Assembly: GCF_003591515.1 (NCBI RefSeq)
Contig: NZ_QZCG01000001.1
Location: 248,001 to 312,000 of the forward strand
Source: Paracoccus onubensis
GTDB lineage: Bacteria; Pseudomonadota; Alphaproteobacteria; Rhodobacterales; Rhodobacteraceae
Direction: 5' to 3'
DNA: 64,000 nucleotides
The notes under the pieces are model-generated. The model was not told the origin of the DNA. It did no database searches and saw only the letters and a program-made list of their open reading frames with translations. Positions 34,000 to 42,528 of the stretch are shown in pieces. Numbering within the stretch: the stretch's first letter is position 1; each line of letters starts with the position of its first letter. Made by a program: the position numbers and the translations under genes.

Positions 34000-35217
34000 A
34001 TGGGACCGCTTGCAGGGCTGAAGGTCATCGATCTGACATCGGTGCTGATGGGACCGTATGCGACCCAGTACCTTGGGGATTTCGGAGCCGATGTGATCAA
34101 GGTGGAACCGCCCTCGGGCGATCTTGTCCGCAATGTCGGGCCGTCGCGTTCGCCCGGCATGGGGCCGCTTTTCCTGAACTCGAACCGTTCCAAACGCTCT
34201 GTGGTGCTGAACCTGAAGACCACGGAAGGGCGGCAATTGCTGCTGGATCTGTGCCGGGGCGCCGATATCGTGGTCTATAATCTGCGCCCGGCAGCGATGA
34301 AGCGGCTTGGCCTGTCATGGGAAGAGATGAAGGCGGTCAATCCGCGGCTGATCTATGCCGGGCTTTACGGTTATGGCCAGAACGGGCGCTATGCGTCGCG
34401 CCCGGCCTATGACGATCTGATTCAGGGAGCCTCGACCCTGTCGCATCTGTTCATGCTGTCGGGCTCGGACGAGCCGCGCTATGTTCCGGCGGCAATCGCC
34501 GACCGGATCGTCGGGCTGACCGCGCTGAGCGGCATTCTGGCCGCGGTGATCGAGCGGAACCGGTCGGGGAAAGGGCAGCGGGTCGATGTGCCCATGTTCG
34601 AGACCATGGTGAGCTTCATCCTCAGCGATCATCTGGGCGGCCTGACATTCGATCCGCCGCTGGACCGGGGCGGCTATGTGCGCCAGATCGCCAGCGACCG
34701 CCGCCCGCTGCGTACCGCGGACGGCTATGTCTGCGCGCTGCTTTACACGGATGATCACTGGCGGCGGTTCCTGAAGGCCATCGGTCGGGACGGTTTGATG
34801 GAGACGGATGACCGTTTTGCCAGTTTCCGGTCGCGGATGGACCATATCGCCCATGTCTATGGCTGGCTGGCCGAGATCTTTCTGACCCGAAGTTCGGACG
34901 AATGGATCGACCTGCTGGATGCGGCGGATGTGCCGGTCATGGCGATGCACACATTCGAGACGGTCCTGAAGGATCCGCATCTGGCCGATACCGGATTTTT
35001 CAGGACCGTCGCGCATCCGACCGAGGGCACGACCATCGCCATGACCAATCCGGTGGCGATGTCCTCGACCCCCGTCGCCATCGAGCGGCTGGCGCCCGGT
35101 CTGGGGGAACATACCGTCGAGATCCTGCGGGATCTTGGTCTGTCGCAGGAAAGGATCGGCGAGCTTCTGGAGCGCGGCATCGTCGCCGGACCGGACGGCG
35201 TGTCGCCACCGGTCTGA
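34000..35217 (+). CDS. Family III CoA-transferase (CaiB/BaiF/formyl-CoA transferase type)
   Basis: 405-residue enzyme that moves CoA between carboxylic acids through an aspartyl-CoA anhydride. The N-terminus LAGLKVIDLTSVLMGPYATQ and ADVIKVEPPSGD are typical. The catalytic Asp is in PAYDDLIQGASTLSHL, and GKGQRVDVPMFETM is a conserved late motif. The ATG at 34000 follows GAGGACAGG; a longer frame from 33934 adds residues with no family match. It lies 123 nt after the importer ATPase, same strand. Activation of an acid released from the imported substrate is a reasonable but unproved role. Confidence 0.92.
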   Translation: MGPLAGLKVIDLTSVLMGPYATQYLGDFGADVIKVEPPSGDLVRNVGPSRSPGMGPLFLNSNRSKRSVVLNLKTTEGRQLLLDLCRGADIVVYNLRPAAMKRLGLSWEEMKAVNPRLIYAGLYGYGQNGRYASRPAYDDLIQGASTLSHLFMLSGSDEPRYVPAAIADRIVGLTALSGILAAVIERNRSGKGQRVDVPMFETMVSFILSDHLGGLTFDPPLDRGGYVRQIASDRRPLRTADGYVCALLYTDDHWRRFLKAIGRDGLMETDDRFASFRSRMDHIAHVYGWLAEIFLTRSSDEWIDLLDAADVPVMAMHTFETVLKDPHLADTGFFRTVAHPTEGTTIAMTNPVAMSSTPVAIERLAPGLGEHTVEILRDLGLSQERIGELLERGIVAGPDGVSPPV

Positions 35218-35296
35218 AGGGAATGTCCTGCTGCGGCATGTCCGCTGCTTTGTCGGGGTCTTGCAGTGCTATACATCGTTGGAACGGGTCTCGCTG

Positions 35297-35417
35297 AATC
35301 GGAAACGCCGGTTATTTGCGTCGCGCGATGGCCGGGGGCGCTCCTCGTCGCCGGCTGACTCTCGAACCAGTGGCGCGACCCGTCGGCGGTCCCTGAGGTA
35401 TTTGGACAAAGAAGAAG
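35297..35417 (+). repeat. Dispersed hairpin repeat, copy C
   Basis: Begins ATCGGAAACGCCGGTTATTTG about 80 nt after the CoA-transferase stop and ends TATTTGGACAAAGAAGAAG. This copy is the most diverged in the hairpin: left arm GTCGCCGGCTGA, right arm CCGTCGGCGGT, with a central part still matching CTCGAACCAGTGGCGCGACC. The rest of the 302-nt gap holds nothing that I can support. Confidence 0.85.
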
Positions 35418-35519
35418 GGGCAGGAAGCTTCGCCGGGCTGCGGCACGCTCTGGACCTTGCCGCCGATCCCGGCGAAGCTTGTGACCTTCATGGAATGCAT
35501 TTGAAAGCGACTGACCGAC

Positions 35520-36698
35520 ATGACCAACCGTCTGACCTTTCCCGATCCGACCGAAGAGGATCTGCGCGAACTGACAGCTTTTCGCCATGAGCTGCACCGC
35601 AACCCCGAATTGCCCGGAGAAGAGCAAGAGACCGCCCGCCGCGTCTGCGAGATGCTGGCGCCAGCCCGCCCCGATCACGTGCTGACCGGTTTGGGCGGGC
35701 ATGGGGTCGCGGCCATTTTCGACAGCGGCGCGCCGGGCCCGACAATCATGTTCCGGGCCGAACTCGATGCCTTGCCGATCCAGGAACTGGGCGAGATCGC
35801 CCATCGTTCGGCAGTGCCGGGGAAGGCGCATCTTTGCGGGCATGATGGCCATATGACGATTCTGCTGGGCTTCGCCCGTATCCTGTCGCGCAGTCGCCCG
35901 TCGAGTGGCCGTGTCGTACTGATGTTTCAGCCAGCGGAAGAAGACGGCTCGGGCGCGGCTGCCGTCATTGCCGATCCCCGTTATGACCAGATCAAGCCGG
36001 ATTGGGCTTTCGCGCTGCACAATATGCCCGGGATCGAATTCGGCACCGGCAAGATCAGCATCGGGGTTGCCAATTGCGCTTCGCGCGGGATCTGGATCCG
36101 GCTGACCGGCAGCACCGCCCATGCCTCGCGTCCTTCGGACGGGCGCTCGCCGATGCAGGCGATGTGCGAGATCATGCCGGCGCTGGAAAGTCTTGGCAGT
36201 GGCCAGCCGCTTGGTCCGGATTTCACCATGGTGACCCTGACCCATGCGACCATGGGTGCCGAATCCTATGGCGTCGCACCCGGCGAGGCACTTGTCATGG
36301 CGACCTTGCGGACCGTTGCGGACGATCAGATGGACGCGCTTGTGGAACAGGCGGAAACCCTGATCCGTGATGTCGCCCGGCGTCATGATTTGCAATATGA
36401 ACTGGGATATGACGACGTGTTTCTGGCCTGCACCAATGCCCCCGAGGCCGTGGCCCATCTGACGGCGGGTCTGGAATATGCCGGAATGACGCCCCGGATC
36501 GAAAAGCTGCCCTCGGTCGCGTCGGAGGATTTCGGGCGCTTCGGTCTTGGCGGCGCGCGTTCGGCGATGGTGTTTCTTGGCGCCGGACTGGACCGGCCGG
36601 GGGTTCACACGCCGGAATATGATTTCCGCGATGAGATGATCCCGATGGGCATCCGGCTGTATTCGGAAACGCTGGCGGAATGCCTGTCAGAGAGCTGA
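35520..36698 (+). CDS. M20D-family amidohydrolase/carboxypeptidase
   Basis: 392-residue metal-dependent hydrolase of the M20D group (IAA-amino-acid hydrolase, N-acyl-amino-acid hydrolase, AbgB-like). Motifs: RHELHRNPELPGEEQET at the N-terminus, the metal site HLCGHDGHM, the Glu pair in FQPAEEDGSGA, FALHNMPG, and SVASEDFGRF near the C-terminal His region (VHTPEYDF). No signal peptide. It would split an imported N-acyl or dipeptide-like compound. The stop region overlaps the 3' end of the convergent LysR gene by 12 nt. Confidence 0.93.
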   Translation: MTNRLTFPDPTEEDLRELTAFRHELHRNPELPGEEQETARRVCEMLAPARPDHVLTGLGGHGVAAIFDSGAPGPTIMFRAELDALPIQELGEIAHRSAVPGKAHLCGHDGHMTILLGFARILSRSRPSSGRVVLMFQPAEEDGSGAAAVIADPRYDQIKPDWAFALHNMPGIEFGTGKISIGVANCASRGIWIRLTGSTAHASRPSDGRSPMQAMCEIMPALESLGSGQPLGPDFTMVTLTHATMGAESYGVAPGEALVMATLRTVADDQMDALVEQAETLIRDVARRHDLQYELGYDDVFLACTNAPEAVAHLTAGLEYAGMTPRIEKLPSVASEDFGRFGLGGARSAMVFLGAGLDRPGVHTPEYDFRDEMIPMGIRLYSETLAECLSES

Positions 36699-37646
36699 CG
36701 GCCCGGACGGGTCCGCTGCCCGTTTCGCAAGTTTCCGCGCGAGCGAGATGAAATTCTTCACCGCCACCGAGGGATCGCCGCGCCGGAACGCCACCGCAAG
36801 ATCCCCGCGCGGAACATCCCCGGTAAGGGGCCGGTAGACGACATTCGGCAACTGGATGCAGCGCACCGATTTCGGCACAAGTGCCACCCCAAGCCCGACC
36901 GAAACCATGCTTGCGATGGTCATGAAATCGCGTCCCTGCGGGCCAAGGCGCGGTTCGAACCCCGCAGCCATGCAGGCATTGACGGTATGGGCGTTGAAAC
37001 TGACCTGATGCGGATGTTGTGGCGTGATGAAGACCTCGTTCCGCAGATCGCGCAGGGCGACGGAGGATTCGGAGGCATGCGCATGGATGCTGGGCAGGGC
37101 GATCAGCAATGCCTCGCAGAGAACCGGAACCGATGCGATGCCTTCGGGCAAGGGAACCGGCGGACGAATGAAGCCGACATCCAGCGTGCCTTGCGCGATC
37201 GCCTCCAGTTGCTGAAGCATCTCGAGTTCCGAGATCTCAAGCTCGATCAGGGGATGATCTGCACGAAATCCGCCGACCAGCCGGGTCAGCACCCCGGTAT
37301 AGGCCGCCGATCCCACATAACCGATCGCCAGCCGCCCGATTTCGCCGCGTGACGCGCGCTGGGCGATCTGGGTCGCGCGTTCGACCTGTTGCATGATCTT
37401 GCGGATCTCGGTCATGAACATCTCGCCGGCCAGCGTCATCCTGAGACGCCGCCGGGAGCGGTCGAACAACGTTACCTGAAGGATCTGTTCCAGCGCCTTG
37501 ATCTGCTGGCTCAGGCCCGGCTGCGCGATGTTCAGGCGCTCTGCTGCCTGCCGGAAGCTCATTTCCTCGGCGACGGTCAGGAAATATCGCAGATGACGCA
37601 ATTCCAGATTTCCGGTACTTGGGCGTTGTCCCAACTGAAGCCTCAT
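36687..37646 (-). CDS. LysR-family transcriptional regulator (BenM/CatM/CbbR-like N-terminus)
   Basis: About 319 residues from the ATG at 37646. The DNA-binding part is LELRHLRYFLTVAEEMSFRQAAERLNIAQPGLSQQIKALEQ, followed by FDRSRRRLRMTLAGEMF and a standard effector domain. A longer frame starting at 37748 exists, but its extra N-terminal residues do not look like the family; even the chosen start carries about 16 residues before the usual beginning. It is convergent with the M20D gene and may regulate it or the downstream PepSY genes. Confidence 0.85.
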   Translation of the reverse strand: MRLQLGQRPSTGNLELRHLRYFLTVAEEMSFRQAAERLNIAQPGLSQQIKALEQILQVTLFDRSRRRLRMTLAGEMFMTEIRKIMQQVERATQIAQRASRGEIGRLAIGYVGSAAYTGVLTRLVGGFRADHPLIELEISELEMLQQLEAIAQGTLDVGFIRPPVPLPEGIASVPVLCEALLIALPSIHAHASESSVALRDLRNEVFITPQHPHQVSFNAHTVNACMAAGFEPRLGPQGRDFMTIASMVSVGLGVALVPKSVRCIQLPNVVYRPLTGDVPRGDLAVAFRRGDPSVAVKNFISLARKLAKRAADPSGPSAL

Positions 37647-37843
37647 ATCGACATGTTCAACTTCCGGATCGCAGTATGATCGCAAGTTCTGCTGATGTAA
37701 AAGGCCGGACTCTGCACCGTCCGCAGATGATGCCGATCTTGCCGTCACGCTTTCAGTCGCCTGAATAGGGTGCGAAGAGCGGCCGGCCGGAGTCGGGGCG
37801 CAGCGGCATTCCGGTCATCGGAAATACCGCCGCGGCCCCTGCG

Positions 37844-39244
37844 TTACGACATGGCCCGTTTCACATTGGGCAGCAGCCGCAGCAGCGTCGCATCGGCGAT
37901 CAGCACCGCAAGAATGGCAAGCCCGCCCATCGGGAACAGCGCCCCCAGCGTGATGACAAGGACGGCCGCGCCCTTCCAGAGCGGCAGATCGCGCGGTTTC
38001 GGCGGTGCTGCAAGGCGGGTCCGGCCGCTGGGGCGGCGCTTCCACCACATGACCAGCCCGGACAGGGAAACCATGATCACCGACAGACAGAACACCGTGT
38101 TCAGCACAAGATTCCAGATCCCCATATCGCCCTCGTGGAAGGCGATGCCCCAGGCCATGGCCTTGGCATAGGGCGAGTAGTCGGAATATCGCACATCGGC
38201 CAGCACGTTGCCGGTATATTGGTCGATATGTATCGTCCGGTCTGCCGCCGGGTCTGGCCCGTCATTCGACATGCTGTCATGGCTGATCGTCCAGACCCCG
38301 GTTTCATCTCTGGGAAGACTGATCTGGAACCGCCCCGCGAATCCCAGTTCGCGCGCGAATTCCGCGACGCCGTCGATATCGACATTGCCCGCAACCGCCC
38401 TGGCCCCGGCCACGGAGCCGGATTCGGGCATAGGCGTCTGCTCCAGCCCCCAGGGAACCTCATGCGCGCCATCGTGATTCATGGCGGCATGGGTCGCGTC
38501 CGATAGTGGGGCGCCCATTTTCTCGGCCGGGAAGCTGTTCCATGCCTGTACGATCCGCTCGCCCCAGATTCCGCTCCAACTCAGGCCCGACAGCAGGAAA
38601 ACCACCAGCATCAGCGAGATCCAGATGCCAAGCGTTCCATGCAGGGATTTCCAGAATGAGCGTCCGCGGGCCGACAGCCGAAGAAGGAATATTTCGCGCC
38701 AGCCCGTGCCGCCCCGCGGCCAGTGAAGGTAAAGCCCGGTTGCGATCAGCAGGATGGCGAGGCTTGCGGCGATCTCGATCAGCCGGTCGCCCAAAGTGCC
38801 CAGCATCAGAGAACCGTGGATATTGCTGGCGAAATCGTACCAGCCCGCCCGCCAGGGGAATTCGTGCATCACCTTGCCGCTATAGGGATCGAGCGCGATC
38901 CCGGTCGTGCCGCTTTCGGTTTCCACCGCGAAACTGGCGATGCGATCGGATGCCAGCGGCGCGACATATTGCACGGCGCGGCCATCGGGCGTGGCGGCCT
39001 CGGCGATGGCCTGAAGCTCGCTGACCGGAAGCGGTGGTCCGTCCGGCGTCACGGCCATGCGTTCGGCGCCAAGCCCGGCCCCCCAGGAAATCCACAGCAT
39101 CACCAGGCCGGTCGTGGCCAGCATCAGCAGGAAGGGGATGACATAAAGCCCGGCGTAGAAATGCCATCGCCAGGCGATGAAATAATAGGCATTCGCGGCG
39201 CGACCGGCCGCCGGGGCATAGGCCCCGCTGGTGACATCCGTCAT
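37844..39244 (-). CDS. PepSY-associated TM-helix (iron-uptake-type) membrane protein
   Basis: 466-residue inner-membrane protein with a helix at about 25-50 (HFYAGLYVIPFLLMLATTGLVML), a PepSY-like periplasmic section, DPYSGKVMHEFPWRAGWYDFASNIHGSLMLG followed by a second helix, FWKSLHGTLGIWISLMLVVFLLSGL, another periplasmic section with HIDQYTGNVLADV, and three C-terminal helices. Paired His at helix ends (WRWHFY, NIHGSLM, SLHGTLG, AFHEGDMG) suggest haem or metal handling. This family often accompanies ferric-siderophore receptors and may act as a ferric reductase, though no receptor is adjacent here. It is followed by a small exported protein gene upstream in transcription order. Confidence 0.87.
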   Translation of the reverse strand: MTDVTSGAYAPAAGRAANAYYFIAWRWHFYAGLYVIPFLLMLATTGLVMLWISWGAGLGAERMAVTPDGPPLPVSELQAIAEAATPDGRAVQYVAPLASDRIASFAVETESGTTGIALDPYSGKVMHEFPWRAGWYDFASNIHGSLMLGTLGDRLIEIAASLAILLIATGLYLHWPRGGTGWREIFLLRLSARGRSFWKSLHGTLGIWISLMLVVFLLSGLSWSGIWGERIVQAWNSFPAEKMGAPLSDATHAAMNHDGAHEVPWGLEQTPMPESGSVAGARAVAGNVDIDGVAEFARELGFAGRFQISLPRDETGVWTISHDSMSNDGPDPAADRTIHIDQYTGNVLADVRYSDYSPYAKAMAWGIAFHEGDMGIWNLVLNTVFCLSVIMVSLSGLVMWWKRRPSGRTRLAAPPKPRDLPLWKGAAVLVITLGALFPMGGLAILAVLIADATLLRLLPNVKRAMS

Positions 39245-39283
39245 TTTGTCCTCGTTCGTATCTGTATCTTCGGAAGCGAAAGA

Positions 39284-39670
39284 TCAGATCACGGCAGGAG
39301 GACCCGTCGATGGCGGCAGGCCGGTTGCCCGGCTGGCGGTCAGGATGGAAGACGCGATCAGGGCCGTTTCGGCAAGGATCGGGGCGACGTTGCCCGGAGA
39401 AACGGGCGCACCGGGAACATCTGCGGTGAAGTTGAAGCTGGCCCAGTCACAGGGCTTGTGCCGATCCGGGGTCTTGTCGTCGGCCGGTTCTCCGGTCTGA
39501 GGATCGATGTGAAGTTCAAGGGGGCCTTCGCCCGAGCAGATGACCATGACGACGCCTTCGGAACCGCGCAGAGGCATAAGGCCGTTGGTCGTTGCGGACA
39601 GCAGAAAGACGAGGGCGGTAACGGCCCATAGGATGACTTTGCCTGACTGAACCCCGTGCATCGTTTTCAT
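39284..39670 (-). CDS. Small membrane-anchored or exported protein, unknown function
   Basis: 128 residues. The N-terminal hydrophobic stretch VILWAVTALVFLLSA could be a signal peptide or anchor. The exported part contains MVICSGEGPLELHIDP and CDWASFNFTADV, two Cys and several His, a pattern that reminds me of DUF2946-type proteins found next to copper or iron uptake genes. It is transcribed just before the PepSY protein gene (39-nt gap), probably as one operon. Function not assigned. Confidence 0.65.
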   Translation of the reverse strand: MKTMHGVQSGKVILWAVTALVFLLSATTNGLMPLRGSEGVVMVICSGEGPLELHIDPQTGEPADDKTPDRHKPCDWASFNFTADVPGAPVSPGNVAPILAETALIASSILTASRATGLPPSTGPPAVI

Positions 39671-39882
39671 GACTTGGGGTGCTAGCCATTAAAGGTGCGG
39701 CCCGTCAACAGAAACCGGCCCTGATACAGGTGCATATTGTCGCATCGGTGAAACTGGCCCGCGTGGTGCGGAGCCCCGGGGCGTAAGTGCGATCAGCCGC
39801 AGATCCATCTTATCCGGCGACGATCCGGTTTCGGCCTCCCGGTTCCGCCCGCATGAAAGGCGTATGACACGCAAATACTATT

Positions 39883-39898
39883 GTATTTTTTAAAATAC
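39883..39898. promoter_or_regulatory. Near-perfect palindrome, likely operator of the sugar operon
   Basis: GTATTTT-TT-AAAATAC: 7-bp arms around a 2-nt centre, 62 nt before the sugar-binding-protein start. Outer GCAA (39871-39874) and TTGC (39901-39904) partly extend the symmetry. It is very AT-rich in an otherwise GC-rich window. The nearest candidate regulator is the SorC protein encoded at the end of the same operon. The 290-nt divergent gap holds no gene that I can support. Confidence 0.55.
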
Positions 39899-39960
39899 AC
39901 TTGCATGGTGATGGTGTCACAACAGGGGAATCGCAGAATCGCTGCGATTGAGGAGGAGAC

Positions 39961-40935
39961 ATGACATCTGGAATGAACGGGCTGGTTCCGGCTCTCCGGG
40001 CTATTGCGGCAACCACCACGGCGGTTGTTCTTGCGACGGCGTTTCCTGCATTCGCGCAGGAAGAACCGGGAATGGAGGTAAAGGACAGTTATCGCTTCGT
40101 CATCATCCCGAAAGTGGTGCATCCGTGGTTCGATCAAGTGAATAACGGCGCAATGCAGGCCGCGCAGGTGATCGAGGCGCAGACGGGTTCGAAGGTCGAG
40201 ATCGTATACAGCGCACCCCAGCAGGCCGATGTCGTTCAGCAGAACCAGATCATCGAAAGCTCGATCGCGACCCGCCCGGATGGCATTGCGGTCGATCTGC
40301 TGGATGCAAGCGGCAACCGGGCATCGCTCGAGGAAGCCGTCGGGCAGGAAATCCCGGTCACCATCTTCGATTCAGTGCCGCCCGAAGGCATGGAGCTGAC
40401 CAGCATCGGCAATGATTTCTGCGAGCAGGCCAAGCTCGCCTCGCGCCGTCTTGTCGAGCTTATGGAAGAGTCGGGGCAGGTCGCCATCATGATGGGGGTT
40501 CCCAGCGCGCCCAACCACGCGATCCGCGCGCAATGCCATGAAGAGGTTTTCGCCGAATATCCGAATATCGAACTGGTCGCGACCGGGATCGACAATGACG
40601 ATATCGAAACCGCGCAAAAGCAGGCGGCGGCGATCATGCAGGCCAATCCCGATCTCAAGGGCTGGGTCGCCAGCGACGCCGCCGGGCCGATCGGTATCGG
40701 ACAGGCGATCCAGGAAGCGGGAAAGACCGGCGACGTAATCCTGGTGGGGCTGGATAACCTGCCCGAAATGCTGCAGCTCATCCGTGACGGCGTGGCGGAA
40801 TCCAGTTCCTCCACGCGGCCCGAGATGCAGGGCTACTGGTCCATCATGGCGATGTGGCAGCAGGCCATGGGCATCGATACGCCCAAATATATCGATACCG
40901 GGATCGACTTCATCACCAAGGAAGATCTCGAGTAA
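39961..40935 (+). CDS. Ribose-type ABC importer, periplasmic sugar-binding protein
   Basis: 324-residue periplasmic-binding-protein-like (RbsB/Peripla_BP_4) receptor. Signal peptide up to about AFAQ (residue 37), then KDSYRFVIIPKVVHPWFDQVNNGAMQAA, the usual first-lobe opening of sugar receptors, IIESSIATRPDGIAVDLLDAS, and VILVGLDNLPEMLQLIRDGV near the end. GAGGAGAC precedes the ATG. First gene of a run of seven plus-strand genes up to the SorC regulator. Ligand probably a short or branched sugar or polyol. Confidence 0.93.
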   Translation: MTSGMNGLVPALRAIAATTTAVVLATAFPAFAQEEPGMEVKDSYRFVIIPKVVHPWFDQVNNGAMQAAQVIEAQTGSKVEIVYSAPQQADVVQQNQIIESSIATRPDGIAVDLLDASGNRASLEEAVGQEIPVTIFDSVPPEGMELTSIGNDFCEQAKLASRRLVELMEESGQVAIMMGVPSAPNHAIRAQCHEEVFAEYPNIELVATGIDNDDIETAQKQAAAIMQANPDLKGWVASDAAGPIGIGQAIQEAGKTGDVILVGLDNLPEMLQLIRDGVAESSSSTRPEMQGYWSIMAMWQQAMGIDTPKYIDTGIDFITKEDLE

Positions 40936-40958
40936 CCATCCTCTCGGACAGGTGCGGA

Positions 40959-40991
40959 CGGCAAGGCCGGATTCATCTCTGGCCTTGGCCG
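40959..40991 (+). other. Stem-loop between sugar-binding-protein and ATPase genes
   Basis: CGGCAAGGCC (40959-40968) pairs with GGCCTT-G-GCCG (40981-40991), a 10-bp stem with one bulged G and a 12-nt loop. No T-run. Probably raises the level of binding-protein mRNA over downstream genes. Confidence 0.5.
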
Positions 40992-41022
40992 CCGGAACCG
41001 CAATCCAATGGCAGGAAACGAT

Positions 41023-42528
41023 ATGGTCTATCTGGAGGCGCAGAAGCTGGGGCGCGACTTTCCCGGCGTAAGGGCGCTGGATGAGGTCTCGATAACGCTG
41101 ACCCTTGGCCGGGTGCATATTCTGGCGGGCGAAAACGGGGCGGGAAAATCGACGCTCGTCAAGCTGCTGACCGGGTCGGACACGCCCAGCCAGGGCAGCA
41201 TCCGGATCGATGGAAAAGATCCCTGGCAACATCCCGAGATCTTCGAGACGATCAGCTATGTCCCTCAGGAACTGACCCTGTTTCCGCATCTCAGCGTTGC
41301 CGAAAACCTGTTCATGCCGTTCTGGCGCTCGGGGCATGGGAGGCGCGTCATCGACAGGAAGGGCATGGAGCGGGACGCGAAGGAATATCTGGATCGTTTC
41401 GCCATCGAGGCGAGGCCGGGCGACCTTGTCCGGCAGATTTCGGTCCCGGATCAGCAATTATTGCAAATCGCGCGTGCCTCGACCAACAGGAACATGAAAG
41501 TTCTTATTCTGGACGAGCCGACCTCGGCCCTGACCGCGACCGAGGTCGAACGGGTGTTCAGCGTGATCCGGGATTTCCGCAAGGCCGGGCTGGCGGTGAT
41601 CTTCATCTCTCACAAGATGGACGAGATCTTCGAGATCGGTGACGATTATACCGTGTTGCGCAATGGCCGGGAGATCGAGACCGGGCAGATCGGCGACTGT
41701 TCGGAAAGTGAACTGATCCGGGCCATGTCCGGCAAGGCGTTGAAGGTCGACGACGATTTCCGCCCGCGCGGCACGAAGACCGATCGGGTGCCCCTTTTGT
41801 CGGTCAGGGAGCTGAGCGGCAAGAGATTCGAGAATGTGTCATTCGATCTGTTCGGCGGCGAGATCCTGGGATTTGCCGGGCTTGTGGGCTCGGGGCGTTC
41901 GGAAGTGATGCAGACGCTGTTCGGCTTCCTTCGCGCAAAATCCGGCAGCGCCGAACTCGAGGGGCGGAAATGGAAACTGGGCGATACGAGCTTCTCGGTC
42001 GCGCAGGGAATGCTGTACCTGTCCGAAGAGCGCAAACATCACGGCATATTGCCGCTGCTGTCGCTGCGCAAGAATATCGGCATCTCGATACTGGACAGGA
42101 CGGCGGGCCGGTTCGGCATCTCGGCCCGCAAGGAAAGCGCCGAGGTCGCGAAGGTCATCCGGGATTACGACATCAAGACCGACAGCATGGGCAAGCGGAT
42201 TTCGTTGCTGTCGGGGGGTAATCAGCAGAAGGCCATTATCGGCCGTGCCATGGCGACCTCTCCGCGCGTTCTGATCTTCGACGAACCGACCAAGGGGATC
42301 GACGTCAGGACCAAGGCAGAGATCTACAGGATCATGCGCGACCTGGCAGAGCGCGGCGTCGCCGTCATCCTGATTTCATCGGAGATGGAAGAGCTGCGGA
42401 AATGCGCAAGCCGGATCATCACGATGCATGCAGGCACCACCACCGGCGAGTTCCAGACCGAGAACACGACGAACGAAACTCTGGTGGCGGCAATTTTTGG
42501 CAAGGAGTCGGCAAGTCATGAAGCGTAA
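41023..42528 (+). CDS. Ribose-type ABC importer, dual-domain ATPase (RbsA-like)
   Basis: 501-residue ATPase with two domains: Walker A GENGAGKST in the first and the degenerate GLVGSGRSE in the second, which is normal for RbsA/XylG. Domain 1 has Walker B VLILDEPTSALT and H-loop FISHK; domain 2 has signature LSGGNQQKA and VLIFDEPTKGID. I chose the ATG at 41023 because CAGGAAA lies 5-6 nt upstream; an ATG at 41008 would place that site inside the gene. The 3' end overlaps the permease gene by 11 nt. Confidence 0.92.
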   Translation: MVYLEAQKLGRDFPGVRALDEVSITLTLGRVHILAGENGAGKSTLVKLLTGSDTPSQGSIRIDGKDPWQHPEIFETISYVPQELTLFPHLSVAENLFMPFWRSGHGRRVIDRKGMERDAKEYLDRFAIEARPGDLVRQISVPDQQLLQIARASTNRNMKVLILDEPTSALTATEVERVFSVIRDFRKAGLAVIFISHKMDEIFEIGDDYTVLRNGREIETGQIGDCSESELIRAMSGKALKVDDDFRPRGTKTDRVPLLSVRELSGKRFENVSFDLFGGEILGFAGLVGSGRSEVMQTLFGFLRAKSGSAELEGRKWKLGDTSFSVAQGMLYLSEERKHHGILPLLSLRKNIGISILDRTAGRFGISARKESAEVAKVIRDYDIKTDSMGKRISLLSGGNQQKAIIGRAMATSPRVLIFDEPTKGIDVRTKAEIYRIMRDLAERGVAVILISSEMEELRKCASRIITMHAGTTTGEFQTENTTNETLVAAIFGKESASHEA

